Of a stretch of 64,000 nucleotides of DNA, positions 34,586-46,440 are shown piece by piece (position 1 is the stretch's first letter; each line of letters begins with the position of its first letter). The notes under the pieces were generated by a model. The model did no database searches. It saw nothing but the letters and a program-made list of their open reading frames with translations, and was not told where the DNA came from. Both the position numbers and the translations under genes were made by a program. The DNA comes from Tropicimonas sp047971885 (GTDB lineage: Bacteria; Pseudomonadota; Alphaproteobacteria; Rhodobacterales; Rhodobacteraceae), in contig NZ_JBKEAE010000027.1 in NCBI RefSeq assembly GCF_047971885.1, positions 53,633-117,632 of the forward strand, in the 5' to 3' direction.

Positions 34586-36675
34586 TCGGTCTGCCCCAGC
34601 ACGAAGACGGTTACGGATTGCGCCGCGATCGGCACCTCGGGCTTGCGGATCGTGACCGGCTTGCGCTCGGGTTCGGCGGTGTCGATCGACAGCACCCAGT
34701 GCTGCCCCTTCGGCGGAACCGGCAGGCGGGTGGTCGTGTCGCCGCCGGCGTTGAACACCGCGAAGATCGCGTTTTCCGAGGCCGAATAGACCGGCGTGCC
34801 CGAAGCCGTCCGCATTTCGACGCAGACCATGCGCAGGGCCGGATCCACCCAGTCGGGGGTTGCCATCGGCTTGCCGTCGGCACGCCACCAGAACAGATCC
34901 TCGCGCCCGTCGATGCGGCGTTCGCGCGAATGAAGGAATACCTGCTGCCTGAGAATGGGATGATCGCGGCGGAAGCGGATCATCCTGGCGGTGAACTTCA
35001 TGAAGTCCATGTCCGCGTGGTCCCAGTCGATCCACGAGATCGGATTGTCCTGGGCATAGGCGTTGTTGTTGCCCATCTGGCTGTTGCCCAGTTCGTCGCC
35101 GGCCAGCAGCATCGGCGTGCCTTGGCTCAGCATCAGCGTCGCGATCATGGCGCGCTTGCGGCGGTTGCGGGCAGCGATAATGCCCGGATCGTCGGTTGGA
35201 CCCTCCCAGCCGAAATTGTCCGAGTAGTTTTCGGAATGGCCGTCGCGGTTGTCCTCGCCGTTGGCGTCGTTGTGCTTGCCGTTGTAGCTGACCACATCCT
35301 GAAGCGTGAAACCGTCGTGCGCGGTGATCATGTTGACCGACGCGGTGGCCGGGCGGCCGGAATGGTCGAATTCGGCCGCCGAACCGGTGAGACGCCCGGC
35401 CAGATCCGGCGCACGGCCCGGATCGCCGCGCCAGAACCGGCGCACACCGTCGCGGAAACGGTCGTTCCATTCGTGAAAGGGCGGCGGGAACCCGCCGAGC
35501 CGGTAGCCGCCGGGGCCAATGTCCCACGGCTCGGCGATCAGCTTGACCTGGGTCAGCACCGGGTCCTGACGCACGGCATCGAAAAAGCTCGCGCCCGGAT
35601 CGAAGCCGTAATCGGTGCGCCCGAGCGTCGAGCACAGATCGAACCGGAAGCCATCGACATGCATCACCTGCACCCAGTAGCGCAGGCTGTCCATCACCAT
35701 GCGCAGCACCATCGGGTGGTCAAGGTTCAGCGTGTTCCCGGTGCCCGTATCGTTGATGTAATACCGCCTGTCCTGCATCAGCCGGTAGTAGCTCAGGTTG
35801 TCGAGGCCGCGGAAGCTGAGCGTCGGGCCAAGCTCGTTGCCCTCGCAGGTGTGGTTGTAGACGACATCGAGGATCACCTCGATCCCGGCGCGATGCAGCC
35901 GGGCGACCATCTGCTGGAACTCGCTGATGCGGCCCTCGCTGAGGTAGCGGGGGTCCGGTGCGAAGAAGCCCAGTGTCTGGTAACCCCAGTAGTTGCTCAG
36001 GCCCTTGTCGTGCAGGAAACGGTCGGTCAGGAATGCCTGCACCGGCAGCAGTTCGATCGCCGTGATGCCGAGGGTGGTGAGATAGTCCAGCATCGGATCG
36101 GAGGCGAGGCCGAGAAACGTCCCCTCGGGCGCGACCTTGGGGTGCAGTTCGGTGAAACCCTTCACATGGGCTTCGTAGATGATGCTCTGGGCGATGGGTG
36201 TGCGCGGAGGCTGGTCGTATCCCCACGAAAACGTCGGGTCCTCGACCACGCAGCGCGGCATGTAGGGGGCGCTGTCGCGCGTGTCGAACGACAGATCGCG
36301 CGCATTCGACCCGATCTGGTACCCCATCAGGGCATCGTGCCAGACCGGCATTCCGGTCAGGCGCTTGGCATAGGGATCGAGCAGCAGCTTGTTGGGATTG
36401 AAGCGGTGACCGACATCGGGCCGGTAGGGACCGTGTGCGCGCAGCCCGTAATACTGGCCCGGCCGGAGGCCCGAAACATAGCCGTACCACACATCGCCAT
36501 CGCGTTCGGGCAGGCGCATGCGTTGCAGTTCGGTGCGTCCGTCCTCGGAAAAAAGACAGACCTCCATCGCGGTCGCATATTGCGAGAAGACGGCGAAGTT
36601 GACGCCGTCACCGTCGAAGGTAGCTCCCAGCGGGGCAGGTCGACCCGCTGAAATAGCAAATTCCGGATGCCTCAC
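34582..36675 (-). CDS. glgX: Glycogen debranching enzyme
   Basis: GlgX cuts alpha-1,6 branches of glycogen after GlgP has shortened the chains. The 697-aa GH13 protein has an N-terminal CBM48 domain (PAPLGATFDGDGVNFAVFSQ) and the catalytic regions DVVYNHTCEGNE, GFRFDLCSTLGR and AEPWDIGPGGY. I start it at GTG 36675, ten bases after the glgA stop with TGAGG upstream; earlier in-frame codons read into glgA. The stop overlaps the malQ start. It lacks a signal peptide, as expected for a cytoplasmic enzyme. Confidence 0.94.
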   Translation of the reverse strand: MRHPEFAISAGRPAPLGATFDGDGVNFAVFSQYATAMEVCLFSEDGRTELQRMRLPERDGDVWYGYVSGLRPGQYYGLRAHGPYRPDVGHRFNPNKLLLDPYAKRLTGMPVWHDALMGYQIGSNARDLSFDTRDSAPYMPRCVVEDPTFSWGYDQPPRTPIAQSIIYEAHVKGFTELHPKVAPEGTFLGLASDPMLDYLTTLGITAIELLPVQAFLTDRFLHDKGLSNYWGYQTLGFFAPDPRYLSEGRISEFQQMVARLHRAGIEVILDVVYNHTCEGNELGPTLSFRGLDNLSYYRLMQDRRYYINDTGTGNTLNLDHPMVLRMVMDSLRYWVQVMHVDGFRFDLCSTLGRTDYGFDPGASFFDAVRQDPVLTQVKLIAEPWDIGPGGYRLGGFPPPFHEWNDRFRDGVRRFWRGDPGRAPDLAGRLTGSAAEFDHSGRPATASVNMITAHDGFTLQDVVSYNGKHNDANGEDNRDGHSENYSDNFGWEGPTDDPGIIAARNRRKRAMIATLMLSQGTPMLLAGDELGNSQMGNNNAYAQDNPISWIDWDHADMDFMKFTARMIRFRRDHPILRQQVFLHSRERRIDGREDLFWWRADGKPMATPDWVDPALRMVCVEMRTASGTPVYSASENAIFAVFNAGGDTTTRLPVPPKGQHWVLSIDTAEPERKPVTIRKPEVPIAAQSVTVFVLGQTE

Positions 36676-36685
36676 AACTACTGCC

Positions 36686-38119
36686 TCACGGTTTCCTGGC
36701 GGCCTGCTCGTACAGCGCAGCATATGCCGCAGCGGATTGCTCCCAGCCAACCGGATGTTTCATCCCGTTGGCCTGAATCCGCTGCCAGACATCCGGCTGC
36801 CCATAAAGGTCGCAGATTTGCACCAGCGCGCGCCGCAATGCATCGGCCTCGACCGGCGCGAAAACCACGCCGGTCGACACGCCGGCAGAGACGGTCGCGT
36901 AAGTCGACGGGATCACCGTATCGACCAGACCGCCGGTATGCGCCACCACGGGAACGGTTCCGTAGCGCAGGCCGTAAAGCTGGGTCAGCCCGCAGGGCTC
37001 GAACCGCGACGGTACCAGAATGGCGTCGCCGCCGGCGATCATGCGGTGCGACAGCTTCTCGTCATAGCCGATGCGAACTGCCACACGGCCCGGATTCGCC
37101 GCCGCCAGGCCGCCGAACCGCTGTTCCATCCACGGCTCGCCCGACCCCAGCAGTGCCAGTTGCCCGCCGCGTTCCAGCAGTGCCGGTACCGCCTGCAACA
37201 GAAGGTCCAGCCCCTTCTGTTCGGTCAGGCGCGAGACGACAACGCAGAGCGGTCCGCCATCGGGTGCGAGCCCCAGTTCCTCGGCCAGCGCGGCGCGCGC
37301 CCTGGCCTTGCCGCGAGGCGCCTTGTAGGCTGCGATATTCGCGTCGGTGGCGGGGTTCCAGACCCCGGTGTCGATCCCGTTCAGGATGCCCGAGAAATCG
37401 GCCGACCGGTGCCGCAGGATACCGTCGAACCCCATGCCGAACCCGGGCGTCATGAGCTCTTCGGCATAGGTCGGGCTGACGGTGTTGATCCTGTCGGAAT
37501 AGGCGATCCCGGCCTTCAGTGCCGAGATGCGGCCGAAGAACTCGAATCCGCCGGCGTTGTAGCCTTCGATCGGAAGGCGCAGCCATCCCATCCGGTCGGC
37601 CCCGACCGAGCCGGTGAAGGCGATATTGTGGATGGTGATCAGCGAGCCGACGGTATGCGCCCCGCCCAGCCGTTGCAGATAGACCGGCGCGAAACCGCCC
37701 TGCCAGTCGTGCGTGTGCAGGATATCCGGCTTCCACCCCGCCGCGCCATAGGTGCAGATCTGGGCCGCCATCCAGCTCAGCGCGGCGAAGCGCTCGGGAT
37801 TGTCCCACCAGTCGAAACCGTCCGGCGCGGCATAGGGGCCGCCGTTGCGGTAGAACAGGTGGGCGGCGTCCAGTACGTAAACGTCAAGCCCGCCGGCCCG
37901 GCCGTGCAGGATCTGGGCCGGCCCGCCGAAGAGGTTGCTGTCGGTAAAGACCTGAACCGGATTCTCCAGCGCATCGTGCACCACCGGATAGCCCGGCAGC
38001 AGCGTGCGCATCTCGACCCCGAGCGGCGCCAGCGCCGCAGGCAGGGCGCCCGCAACGTCGGCCAGCCCCCCAGTCTTGATCAGGGGGGCGCATTCGGAGG
38101 CGACCGAAAGGACCTTCAT
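36686..38119 (-). CDS. glgA: Glycogen synthase (ADP-glucose)
   Basis: GlgA extends alpha-1,4-glucan from ADP-glucose. The 477-aa GT5 protein begins with the classic MKVLSVASECAPLIKTGGLADV, whose KTGGL loop binds ADP-glucose. The C-terminal domain has SRFEPCGLTQLYGLRYGTVPVVAHTGGL near residues 374-401. It overlaps glgC by four bases and is followed after 10 bases by glgX. Length and motifs are standard. Confidence 0.97.
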   Translation of the reverse strand: MKVLSVASECAPLIKTGGLADVAGALPAALAPLGVEMRTLLPGYPVVHDALENPVQVFTDSNLFGGPAQILHGRAGGLDVYVLDAAHLFYRNGGPYAAPDGFDWWDNPERFAALSWMAAQICTYGAAGWKPDILHTHDWQGGFAPVYLQRLGGAHTVGSLITIHNIAFTGSVGADRMGWLRLPIEGYNAGGFEFFGRISALKAGIAYSDRINTVSPTYAEELMTPGFGMGFDGILRHRSADFSGILNGIDTGVWNPATDANIAAYKAPRGKARARAALAEELGLAPDGGPLCVVVSRLTEQKGLDLLLQAVPALLERGGQLALLGSGEPWMEQRFGGLAAANPGRVAVRIGYDEKLSHRMIAGGDAILVPSRFEPCGLTQLYGLRYGTVPVVAHTGGLVDTVIPSTYATVSAGVSTGVVFAPVEADALRRALVQICDLYGQPDVWQRIQANGMKHPVGWEQSAAAYAALYEQAARKP

Positions 38120-39384
38120 GACAGAGCCGCGGCCCGCCGGTTCAGCATGTTCTGGGTAATCAGCGTGATGCCGTTATCCGACACGCGGAACCACTTTGCA
38201 TCCTCGTCCCGGTCCTCGCCGACCACCAGCCCCTCGGGGATGACCACGCCACGGTCGATCACCGCGTTGCGCAGGCGCGCGTGCCGGTGGACGGTCACGT
38301 AGGGCAGGATCACCGCATGGTCGAGCACCGAGTAGGAATTGGTCTTGACCATGGTGAACATCAGCGAGTTGCGCACCTCGGTTCCCGAGATGATGCAGCC
38401 GCCCGAAACCATCGACGAGATGGCGGTACCGCGCCGGTCGTTTTCGTCGTGAATGAACTTCGCCGGCGGGACGCTTTCCGAATAGGTCCAGATCGGCCAG
38501 TTGGTATCCCACAGGTCCAGTTCCGGGGTGAAATCGGTCAGATCGATATTGGCCTTCCAGAAGGCATCGACGGTTCCGACATCGCGCCAGTAGGCGGGGG
38601 CAGAGGGGTCGGACTTGACGCAGCTGTCGGTGAAGCGATGGGCAACCGCCTTGCCGTTCCTGACCAGGTTGGGGATGATGTCGTGGCCGAAGTCGTGGCT
38701 CGAATTGGGATCCTCGGAATCGAGCAGCAGGATTTCGCGCAGGAACTTCCACGAAAACGCGTAGATCCCCATCGAGGCCAGCGCCATGTCGGGATCGTCC
38801 GGCGTTGCGGGGGGATCGGCCGGCTTTTCGATGAAGTCGATGATCCGGCTGGTCTGGTCCACCGCCATCACGCCAAATGCGCTGGCTTCCGCGCGCGGCA
38901 CGGTCAGGCAGCCGATGGTCACGTCGGCGCCGGCGTCGACGTGCTGCTGCAACATCATCTCGTAGTCCATCTTGTAGATGTGATCGCCGGCCAGCACGAG
39001 GATGTAGTCGATCTTGTAGCTGTCGATGATGTCGATGTTCTGGCGCACTGCGTCGGCGGTGCCCATGTACCAGTTCTCGCCACCCATGCGCTGCGACGCG
39101 GGCAGGATATCGAGAAACTCGTTGCGCTCGGCGCGGAAGAAATCCCAGCCCCGCTGGCAGTGACGGATCAGCGAATGGGCCTTGTATTGCGTGGCGATCG
39201 CCATCTTCCGGATGCCGGAGTTGAGCGCGTTCGACAAAGCGAAATCGACGATCCGGGTTTTTCCGCCAAAATAGACCGCGGGTTTTGCGCGGTTGTCTGT
39301 CAGTTCCTTGAGACGGCTGCCGCGCCCCCCGGCAAGCACGTAGGCCATGGCTCTCGACGAAAGCCGCGCGTGCGAGTTCATCAT
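38116..39384 (-). CDS. glgC: Glucose-1-phosphate adenylyltransferase
   Basis: GlgC makes ADP-glucose from ATP and glucose-1-phosphate, the committed and allosterically controlled step of bacterial glycogen synthesis. The 422-aa protein has LAGGRGSRLKELTDNRAKPAVYFGGK near residues 17-42 and the FIEKPADPP sugar-phosphate site. The C-terminal left-handed beta-helix is full length. It sits between glgB (30 bases) and glgA (four-base overlap). The start at MMNSHARLSSRAMAYVLAG may vary by a few codons. Confidence 0.97.
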   Translation of the reverse strand: MMNSHARLSSRAMAYVLAGGRGSRLKELTDNRAKPAVYFGGKTRIVDFALSNALNSGIRKMAIATQYKAHSLIRHCQRGWDFFRAERNEFLDILPASQRMGGENWYMGTADAVRQNIDIIDSYKIDYILVLAGDHIYKMDYEMMLQQHVDAGADVTIGCLTVPRAEASAFGVMAVDQTSRIIDFIEKPADPPATPDDPDMALASMGIYAFSWKFLREILLLDSEDPNSSHDFGHDIIPNLVRNGKAVAHRFTDSCVKSDPSAPAYWRDVGTVDAFWKANIDLTDFTPELDLWDTNWPIWTYSESVPPAKFIHDENDRRGTAISSMVSGGCIISGTEVRNSLMFTMVKTNSYSVLDHAVILPYVTVHRHARLRNAVIDRGVVIPEGLVVGEDRDEDAKWFRVSDNGITLITQNMLNRRAAALS

Positions 39385-39414
39385 GGGATATCCCTCCTCC
39401 CGGTTGTACGCAAT

Positions 39415-41628
39415 TCAGTCGCCCTCGTGGACGAACACAAGTGTTGTCAGCGGCGGGATGGTGACGGCGGCAGAGAAATCCTGCCCGTGCCAGTCGCGCT
39501 CTTCGGCGGTGACCGATCCCATGTTGCCGCGCCCGCCGCCGCCATAGGCGGTGGCATCGGTGTTGAGCGCCTCGCGCCAGCGCCCGCCGGCCGGGAAGCC
39601 GACCCTGTAGCCGCTGCGTTCCACCGGGGTGAAGTTGCAGACAACGACCGCCTCGGGGTCGCCGGCCTCGCCGCGGCGTATCCAGGCATAGACCGAATTG
39701 TCCATGTCGTTGGCTTCGAGCCATTCGAAACCGCCGGGCTGGCAATCCTTGACGTAGAGCGCCGGTGTGGTGGTGTAGAGCGTGTTGAGATCCCGGACCA
39801 GGCGCTGCACCCCCGCGTGGGTGGGGTATTCGGCCGCCTGCCAGTCGATCTGCTCCTGATAGTTCCACTCGGACCATTGCGCGATCTCGCAGCCCATGAA
39901 GAGCAGCTTCTTGCCCGGATGACCCCACATGAAACCGTAATAGGCGCGCAGGTTGGCGAATTTCTCGCCCTCCGGCCCCGGCATCTTGGTCAGCATCGAA
40001 CCCTTGCCGTGCACCACCTCGTCATGGCTGATCGGCAGGATGAAATTCTCGCTGAAAGCGTAGTGGATGCCGAAGGTCATCTGGTGGTGATGGTGCTTGC
40101 GATGGACGGGTTCGCGCTCGATATAGTCGAGCGTGTCGTTCATCCAGCCCATGTTCCACTTGAAGCCGAAGCCCAGCCCGCCCGCGTCGACGGGTTTGGA
40201 CACGCCAGGGAACGAGGTGCTTTCCTCGGCCGCCGTCAGGATGCCCGGCACCTCGCCGTAGCAGATGGCGTTGGTCCGTTGCAGCAGGGCGATGGCCTCG
40301 TAGTTCTCGCGCCCGCCATCCTTGTTGGGAATCCACTCGCCCTCCTTGCGCGAGTAGTCGCGATAGAGCATCGAGGCGACCGCATCCACCCGCAGCCCGT
40401 CTACATGGTATTCCTCAAGCCAGTAGAGCGCGTTGGAGATCAGGAAATTGGCGACCTCGGTCCGGCCGTAGTTGTAGATCGCGGTGTTCCAGTCCTGATG
40501 GAACCCCTCGCGCGGATCGGCGTGCTCGTAAAGTGCGGTTCCGTCGAACTGCATCAGCCCGTGCACGTCGGTCGGAAAATGGCCGGGAACCCAGTCGAGG
40601 ATGACGCCAAGCCCGGCGCGGTGCGCGGCATCGACCAGATCGCGGAACTCGTGCGGCGGGCCGAAGCGGATGGTCGGCGCGAACAGACCGATGGGCTGAT
40701 AGCCCCACGATCCGTCGAAGGGGTATTCGCTGATCGGCAGGAACTCGATATGGGTGAAGCCCATCTCCTTGACATAGGCAACCAGCTCGCCGGCGGCTTC
40801 CTTGTAGGAAAGGGGGCGGTTGCCCTCGGCGCGGATGCGCTTCCACGAGCCGAGATGCACCTCGTAGATCGAGATCGGCTTGTCATGGCGGTTGATGTCG
40901 GGGCGCGCCTCCATCCATGCCTTGTCGTGCCAGCCATAGCCCGCGATGTCGCGCACGACGCTGGCGGTGGCGGGCGGATGTTCGGCGCCAAAGCCGACCG
41001 GATCCGCCTTGAGCGCCATCAACTGGCCCTGCGCGCCGATGATCTCGTACTTGTAGGAGGCGCCGTCGCCGATGCCGGGGATGAAGATTTCCCACACACC
41101 GGTGACACCGCGCCGCCGCATCGGGCTGCGCCGCCCGTCCCAGGAATTGTAGTCGCAGACGACGGCGACGCGCTGCGCGTTGGGCGCCCAGACCGCGAAA
41201 TGGCTGCCGCGCACGCCCTCGTGCTCCATCACATGGGCGCCGAGAACCTTCCACACCCGCCGGTGTGTACCCTCGCCGAGAAGGTACTCGTCCATCTCGC
41301 CGATGACGGGGGAAAAGCGATAGGGATCTTCATTCAGCCAGGTTTCGCCGGCGGCGCTCGTCCCTTTCAACTGATAGGCAGTCCGCTGCGGAATCCTGCC
41401 GCAGAAGACACCCGGAACGCCCGGATAGGGAGCGAGCGGATAGTCCGTTCCACCGATCACGGCAGCCATGGAACCTGCCCCCGGATCGAAGGCGGTGACC
41501 CAGACATCGCCTTCGAACTCATGCGGGCCGAGCACCGCAAACGGATCCGAGAGCCTCCCCCCGGCGATTCTCCATGCGGTTTCGGTGTCGTGCGGAAACT
41601 TCGGGTCTTCTGTCAACGTGTCTGTCAT
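39415..41628 (-). CDS. glgB: 1,4-alpha-glucan branching enzyme
   Basis: GlgB forms alpha-1,6 branches in glycogen. The 737-aa GH13 enzyme carries N-terminal carbohydrate-binding domains (about 1-220) and the catalytic motifs DWVPGHFPTD, GLRVDAVASMLYRDYSR (nucleophile Asp), AEESTSFPGVS (acid Glu) and LPISHDEVVHGKG. It is 42 bases downstream of glgP and 30 upstream of glgC. All catalytic residues are present and the length is normal. Confidence 0.97.
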   Translation of the reverse strand: MTDTLTEDPKFPHDTETAWRIAGGRLSDPFAVLGPHEFEGDVWVTAFDPGAGSMAAVIGGTDYPLAPYPGVPGVFCGRIPQRTAYQLKGTSAAGETWLNEDPYRFSPVIGEMDEYLLGEGTHRRVWKVLGAHVMEHEGVRGSHFAVWAPNAQRVAVVCDYNSWDGRRSPMRRRGVTGVWEIFIPGIGDGASYKYEIIGAQGQLMALKADPVGFGAEHPPATASVVRDIAGYGWHDKAWMEARPDINRHDKPISIYEVHLGSWKRIRAEGNRPLSYKEAAGELVAYVKEMGFTHIEFLPISEYPFDGSWGYQPIGLFAPTIRFGPPHEFRDLVDAAHRAGLGVILDWVPGHFPTDVHGLMQFDGTALYEHADPREGFHQDWNTAIYNYGRTEVANFLISNALYWLEEYHVDGLRVDAVASMLYRDYSRKEGEWIPNKDGGRENYEAIALLQRTNAICYGEVPGILTAAEESTSFPGVSKPVDAGGLGFGFKWNMGWMNDTLDYIEREPVHRKHHHHQMTFGIHYAFSENFILPISHDEVVHGKGSMLTKMPGPEGEKFANLRAYYGFMWGHPGKKLLFMGCEIAQWSEWNYQEQIDWQAAEYPTHAGVQRLVRDLNTLYTTTPALYVKDCQPGGFEWLEANDMDNSVYAWIRRGEAGDPEAVVVCNFTPVERSGYRVGFPAGGRWREALNTDATAYGGGGRGNMGSVTAEERDWHGQDFSAAVTIPPLTTLVFVHEGD

Positions 41629-41670
41629 GGCTTCACGCTACTCCTTCACTTCGTTTCCGCAACCCGGCAC

Positions 41671-44064
<2,394 letters not shown>

Positions 44065-44474
44065 ACGGTATCCTTTGGGGTGCGCGGGCGGTCCGCGCTA
44101 CTCATAATCTGTCAGCGCCGGTTATTTCCGAGTGGGTGCTGTCGCGCAAGTCCCGCGATATCCGGCGACTGACGCCGCGACGCCCGGCACCGCGAGGCGG
44201 GAATCCGCCGGGGTGGGGTGTTTTCCCGTCCGCAACGGGCGTTACCCGGCGCGCAGACGGGTATTTTGCGCCGATTCGCGCCGCGATGGCCTTCGGAAAC
44301 GGGAGTCCGGCTGTGGCCGTTAGCGCGCACAGTCACAGAAAAATCGCGTTTTCCTGAATACCAAAGCGCTATGGACGCGCCAGCATGTCGCAGTCTGGAA
44401 GCGCCCGAAACGCCGCCGGCGGGAATCGGTATTCGCCCCGAGCGCCTGTCGATCCGCCGCTGTGGCCGGTGTCG
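44065..44474. other. Leader region of the glycogen operon, no gene seen
   Basis: This 410-base stretch lies between the glgP start and the stop of the Bcr/CflA gene, both on minus. Short frames are present but none looks coding. The part from 44325 to 44370 is AT-richer than its surroundings. It should hold the end of the efflux transcript and the glycogen operon promoter. No riboswitch was recognised. Confidence 0.6.
44121..44149 (-). promoter_or_regulatory. Possible glgP promoter
   Basis: On the minus strand TTGCGC (44144-44149) and AATAAC (44121-44126) are 17 bases apart and lie about 57 bases upstream of the glgP ATG. Both boxes are only partial matches to a housekeeping sigma promoter. 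This is a candidate only. Confidence 0.3.
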
Positions 44475-45719
44475 TCAGCGCACCGGCCGGGCGCGCTGAT
44501 CCATCCACCGCATCACCAGCATGATCGCCAGGGCGGCGAGCGTCAGCAGGAAGGTCCCGATCATCAGCGGCAGCGGCGTGCCGTCGAAGGCAAGCCCGAT
44601 GGGAATGGCGAGCAGCACCGCAATGACCGTCGCGGCCGAGCCGGTGACCGATGCGGTCAGTCCGGCCAGATGCCCCATCGGTTCCATCGCCAGCGCGTTG
44701 AGGTTTCCCAGTGTCAGCCCGGTCTGGAAGAAGATGCCCGCCGTCCAGACCACATAGACGGCGAACTGGGCCGGCTGGCCGAGAGAGCCGCCGAGAAACG
44801 ACGCCACCACCACGCCCGAGATGACAACCTGGATGGCGAACATGGTGGTGATCATGTAGCGCATCCCCAGCCGCCCGACGAGCGCGGCGTTGACCAGCCC
44901 CGAAGTGCCCGAACAAAGCGCGATGCCGCCGAACCAGAGAGGGAAGTCGGCGCCGTGGCCATAGGTCTCGTCGAATATCTGCTGGGTGGACGAGATGGTC
45001 GAAAACAGGATGGCGAAGCCGATCGACTGGGCTGCCAGCGAAAGGACAACCACCCGGTTGGTGAAGATCTCGCGTATCCCCTCGAACAGAACGGCAAGCC
45101 GGAACGAACGGCGCTCGTGCCGGGGCAGGGTCTCGGCCTGCCGGGTGACCAGCCAGATCGTGGCGATGCCGCAAAACAGGATGAAGGCGCCAAAGATCGC
45201 CCGCCATCCGGCGGCCATGATGATCGCCGCGCCGATGGTTGGCGCAAGGGCCGGAACGATGGTGAAGACCAGCATGATGAACGACATCAGCCGCGCCATC
45301 TGCCGCCCCGAGTAGAGATCGCGGATCATCGCCATGCCGACGACGCGAGGGCCCGCCGCGCCGATGCCCTGCAACATGCGCGCGGCGAACATGGCCTCGA
45401 TGGTCGCGGCGCGCCACGCCATCACCGCGCCCAGCATGTAGAGCGCCGCCCCGAAGACGATCACCGGCTTGCGCCCGACACCGTCCGAAACCGGACCGGT
45501 GAACAGGGTGCCAATCCCCATGCCCAGAACGAAACTGGTGATGATCAGCTGGGCGCGGTTCGGATCGGCGGCGCTGATCTCGGCCGCGATCTCGGGCAGG
45601 GCCGGCAGCATCGCGTCGATCGAGAAGGCGACCACCGCAAAGGACATCGCCATCATCGCGATGAACTCGGCCATCGGCAGGCGCCTGACCGGGTGGGGAT
45701 GAAGCAGCGTATCGCTCAT
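44475..45719 (-). CDS. Bcr/CflA-family MFS multidrug efflux transporter
   Basis: This 414-aa inner-membrane protein has about 12 transmembrane helices and the DHA1 motif GPVSDGVGRKPVIVFG near residues 75-90. Bcr/CflA proteins export bicyclomycin, chloramphenicol, sulfonamides or amino acid derivatives by proton antiport. It overlaps the stop of the frameshifted DsbA-family gene by four bases, so the two are coupled. The substrate is not predictable. Confidence 0.92.
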   Translation of the reverse strand: MSDTLLHPHPVRRLPMAEFIAMMAMSFAVVAFSIDAMLPALPEIAAEISAADPNRAQLIITSFVLGMGIGTLFTGPVSDGVGRKPVIVFGAALYMLGAVMAWRAATIEAMFAARMLQGIGAAGPRVVGMAMIRDLYSGRQMARLMSFIMLVFTIVPALAPTIGAAIIMAAGWRAIFGAFILFCGIATIWLVTRQAETLPRHERRSFRLAVLFEGIREIFTNRVVVLSLAAQSIGFAILFSTISSTQQIFDETYGHGADFPLWFGGIALCSGTSGLVNAALVGRLGMRYMITTMFAIQVVISGVVVASFLGGSLGQPAQFAVYVVWTAGIFFQTGLTLGNLNALAMEPMGHLAGLTASVTGSAATVIAVLLAIPIGLAFDGTPLPLMIGTFLLTLAALAIMLVMRWMDQRARPVR

Positions 45720-46359
45720 CGGGGGCTTTCGATCTGGTCGTTGATCTCGTCGATCAGTTTCACCCAGAGGTCGGAGGGCTGCGCCCCCGGGACGACATGC
45801 TGATTGGCGATGACGAATGTCGGAACGCCGGTAACGCCGCGTTCGCGCGCGCTGGCGTCGCGGGCGCGGATATCGTCGGCATCGGCATCCGAGGCGAGCA
45901 GCCGGTGGATCATCGCCGCGTCCATGCCGATGCTGTCGGCGATATCGGCCAGAACCTCGTGCGCGCCGATATCGCGCCCCTGCGCGAAATAGGCCTCGAA
46001 CTGGCGCCGACCGCCGGCGTCTGGCGCCCCTCGATTCCGGCCCAGTGGATCAGGCGGTGCGCGTCGAGCGTGCTGGGCGTCCGCTCGATGGCCCCGAAGT
46101 CGATGGCGAGCCCCGCCTGCCCGGCGGCCTCGGCGACACGTGCATAGGCGGCGACCGCCTGCTCCCTGCCGCCGAACTTGGTTTCCAGATAGTCCCGCCG
46201 GTCCATGCCCTGGGGCGGCATGTCGGGGTTGAGCTGGAACGGATGCCATTCGATGGCGAACGGATGGTCCGGCCGTGTTTCGAGGGCGCGGAACAGGTTT
46301 GCCTTGCCGATATAGCACCACGGACAAATCGGATCGGAGAGGATGTCGAGCTTGATCAT
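45716..46359 (-). pseudogene. DsbA-family (FrnE-like) oxidoreductase with a frameshift
   Basis: The N-terminal part (MIKLDILSDPICPWCYIGK, with the CPWC redox motif at residues 12-15) is open to about HWAGIEGRQT. It then loses the family pattern. The next frame resumes with FEAYFAQGRDIGAHEVLADIADSIGMD and the ending TGVPTFVIANQHVVPGAQP. The two parts join cleanly if one base is missing near 46001-46010, in a GC run. Either the gene is broken or the sequence has an error. FrnE-like proteins are cytoplasmic thiol-disulfide isomerases. Repaired length would be about 214 aa, normal for the family. Confidence 0.75.
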
Positions 46360-46440
46360 TCCCGTCCTCTAGCAGCCTGATCCCCGAAGCCAAGGACAAA
46401 TACCGCACAGGCCCCCTGCGCCGGTGCCGGGAAACGCCCG

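Noticed and set aside
34586..35635. An upstream extension that would make malQ 988 aa
   Set aside because: The added part overlaps glgX in another frame and shows no domain. ATG 34585 with the ATGA overlap explains the gene.
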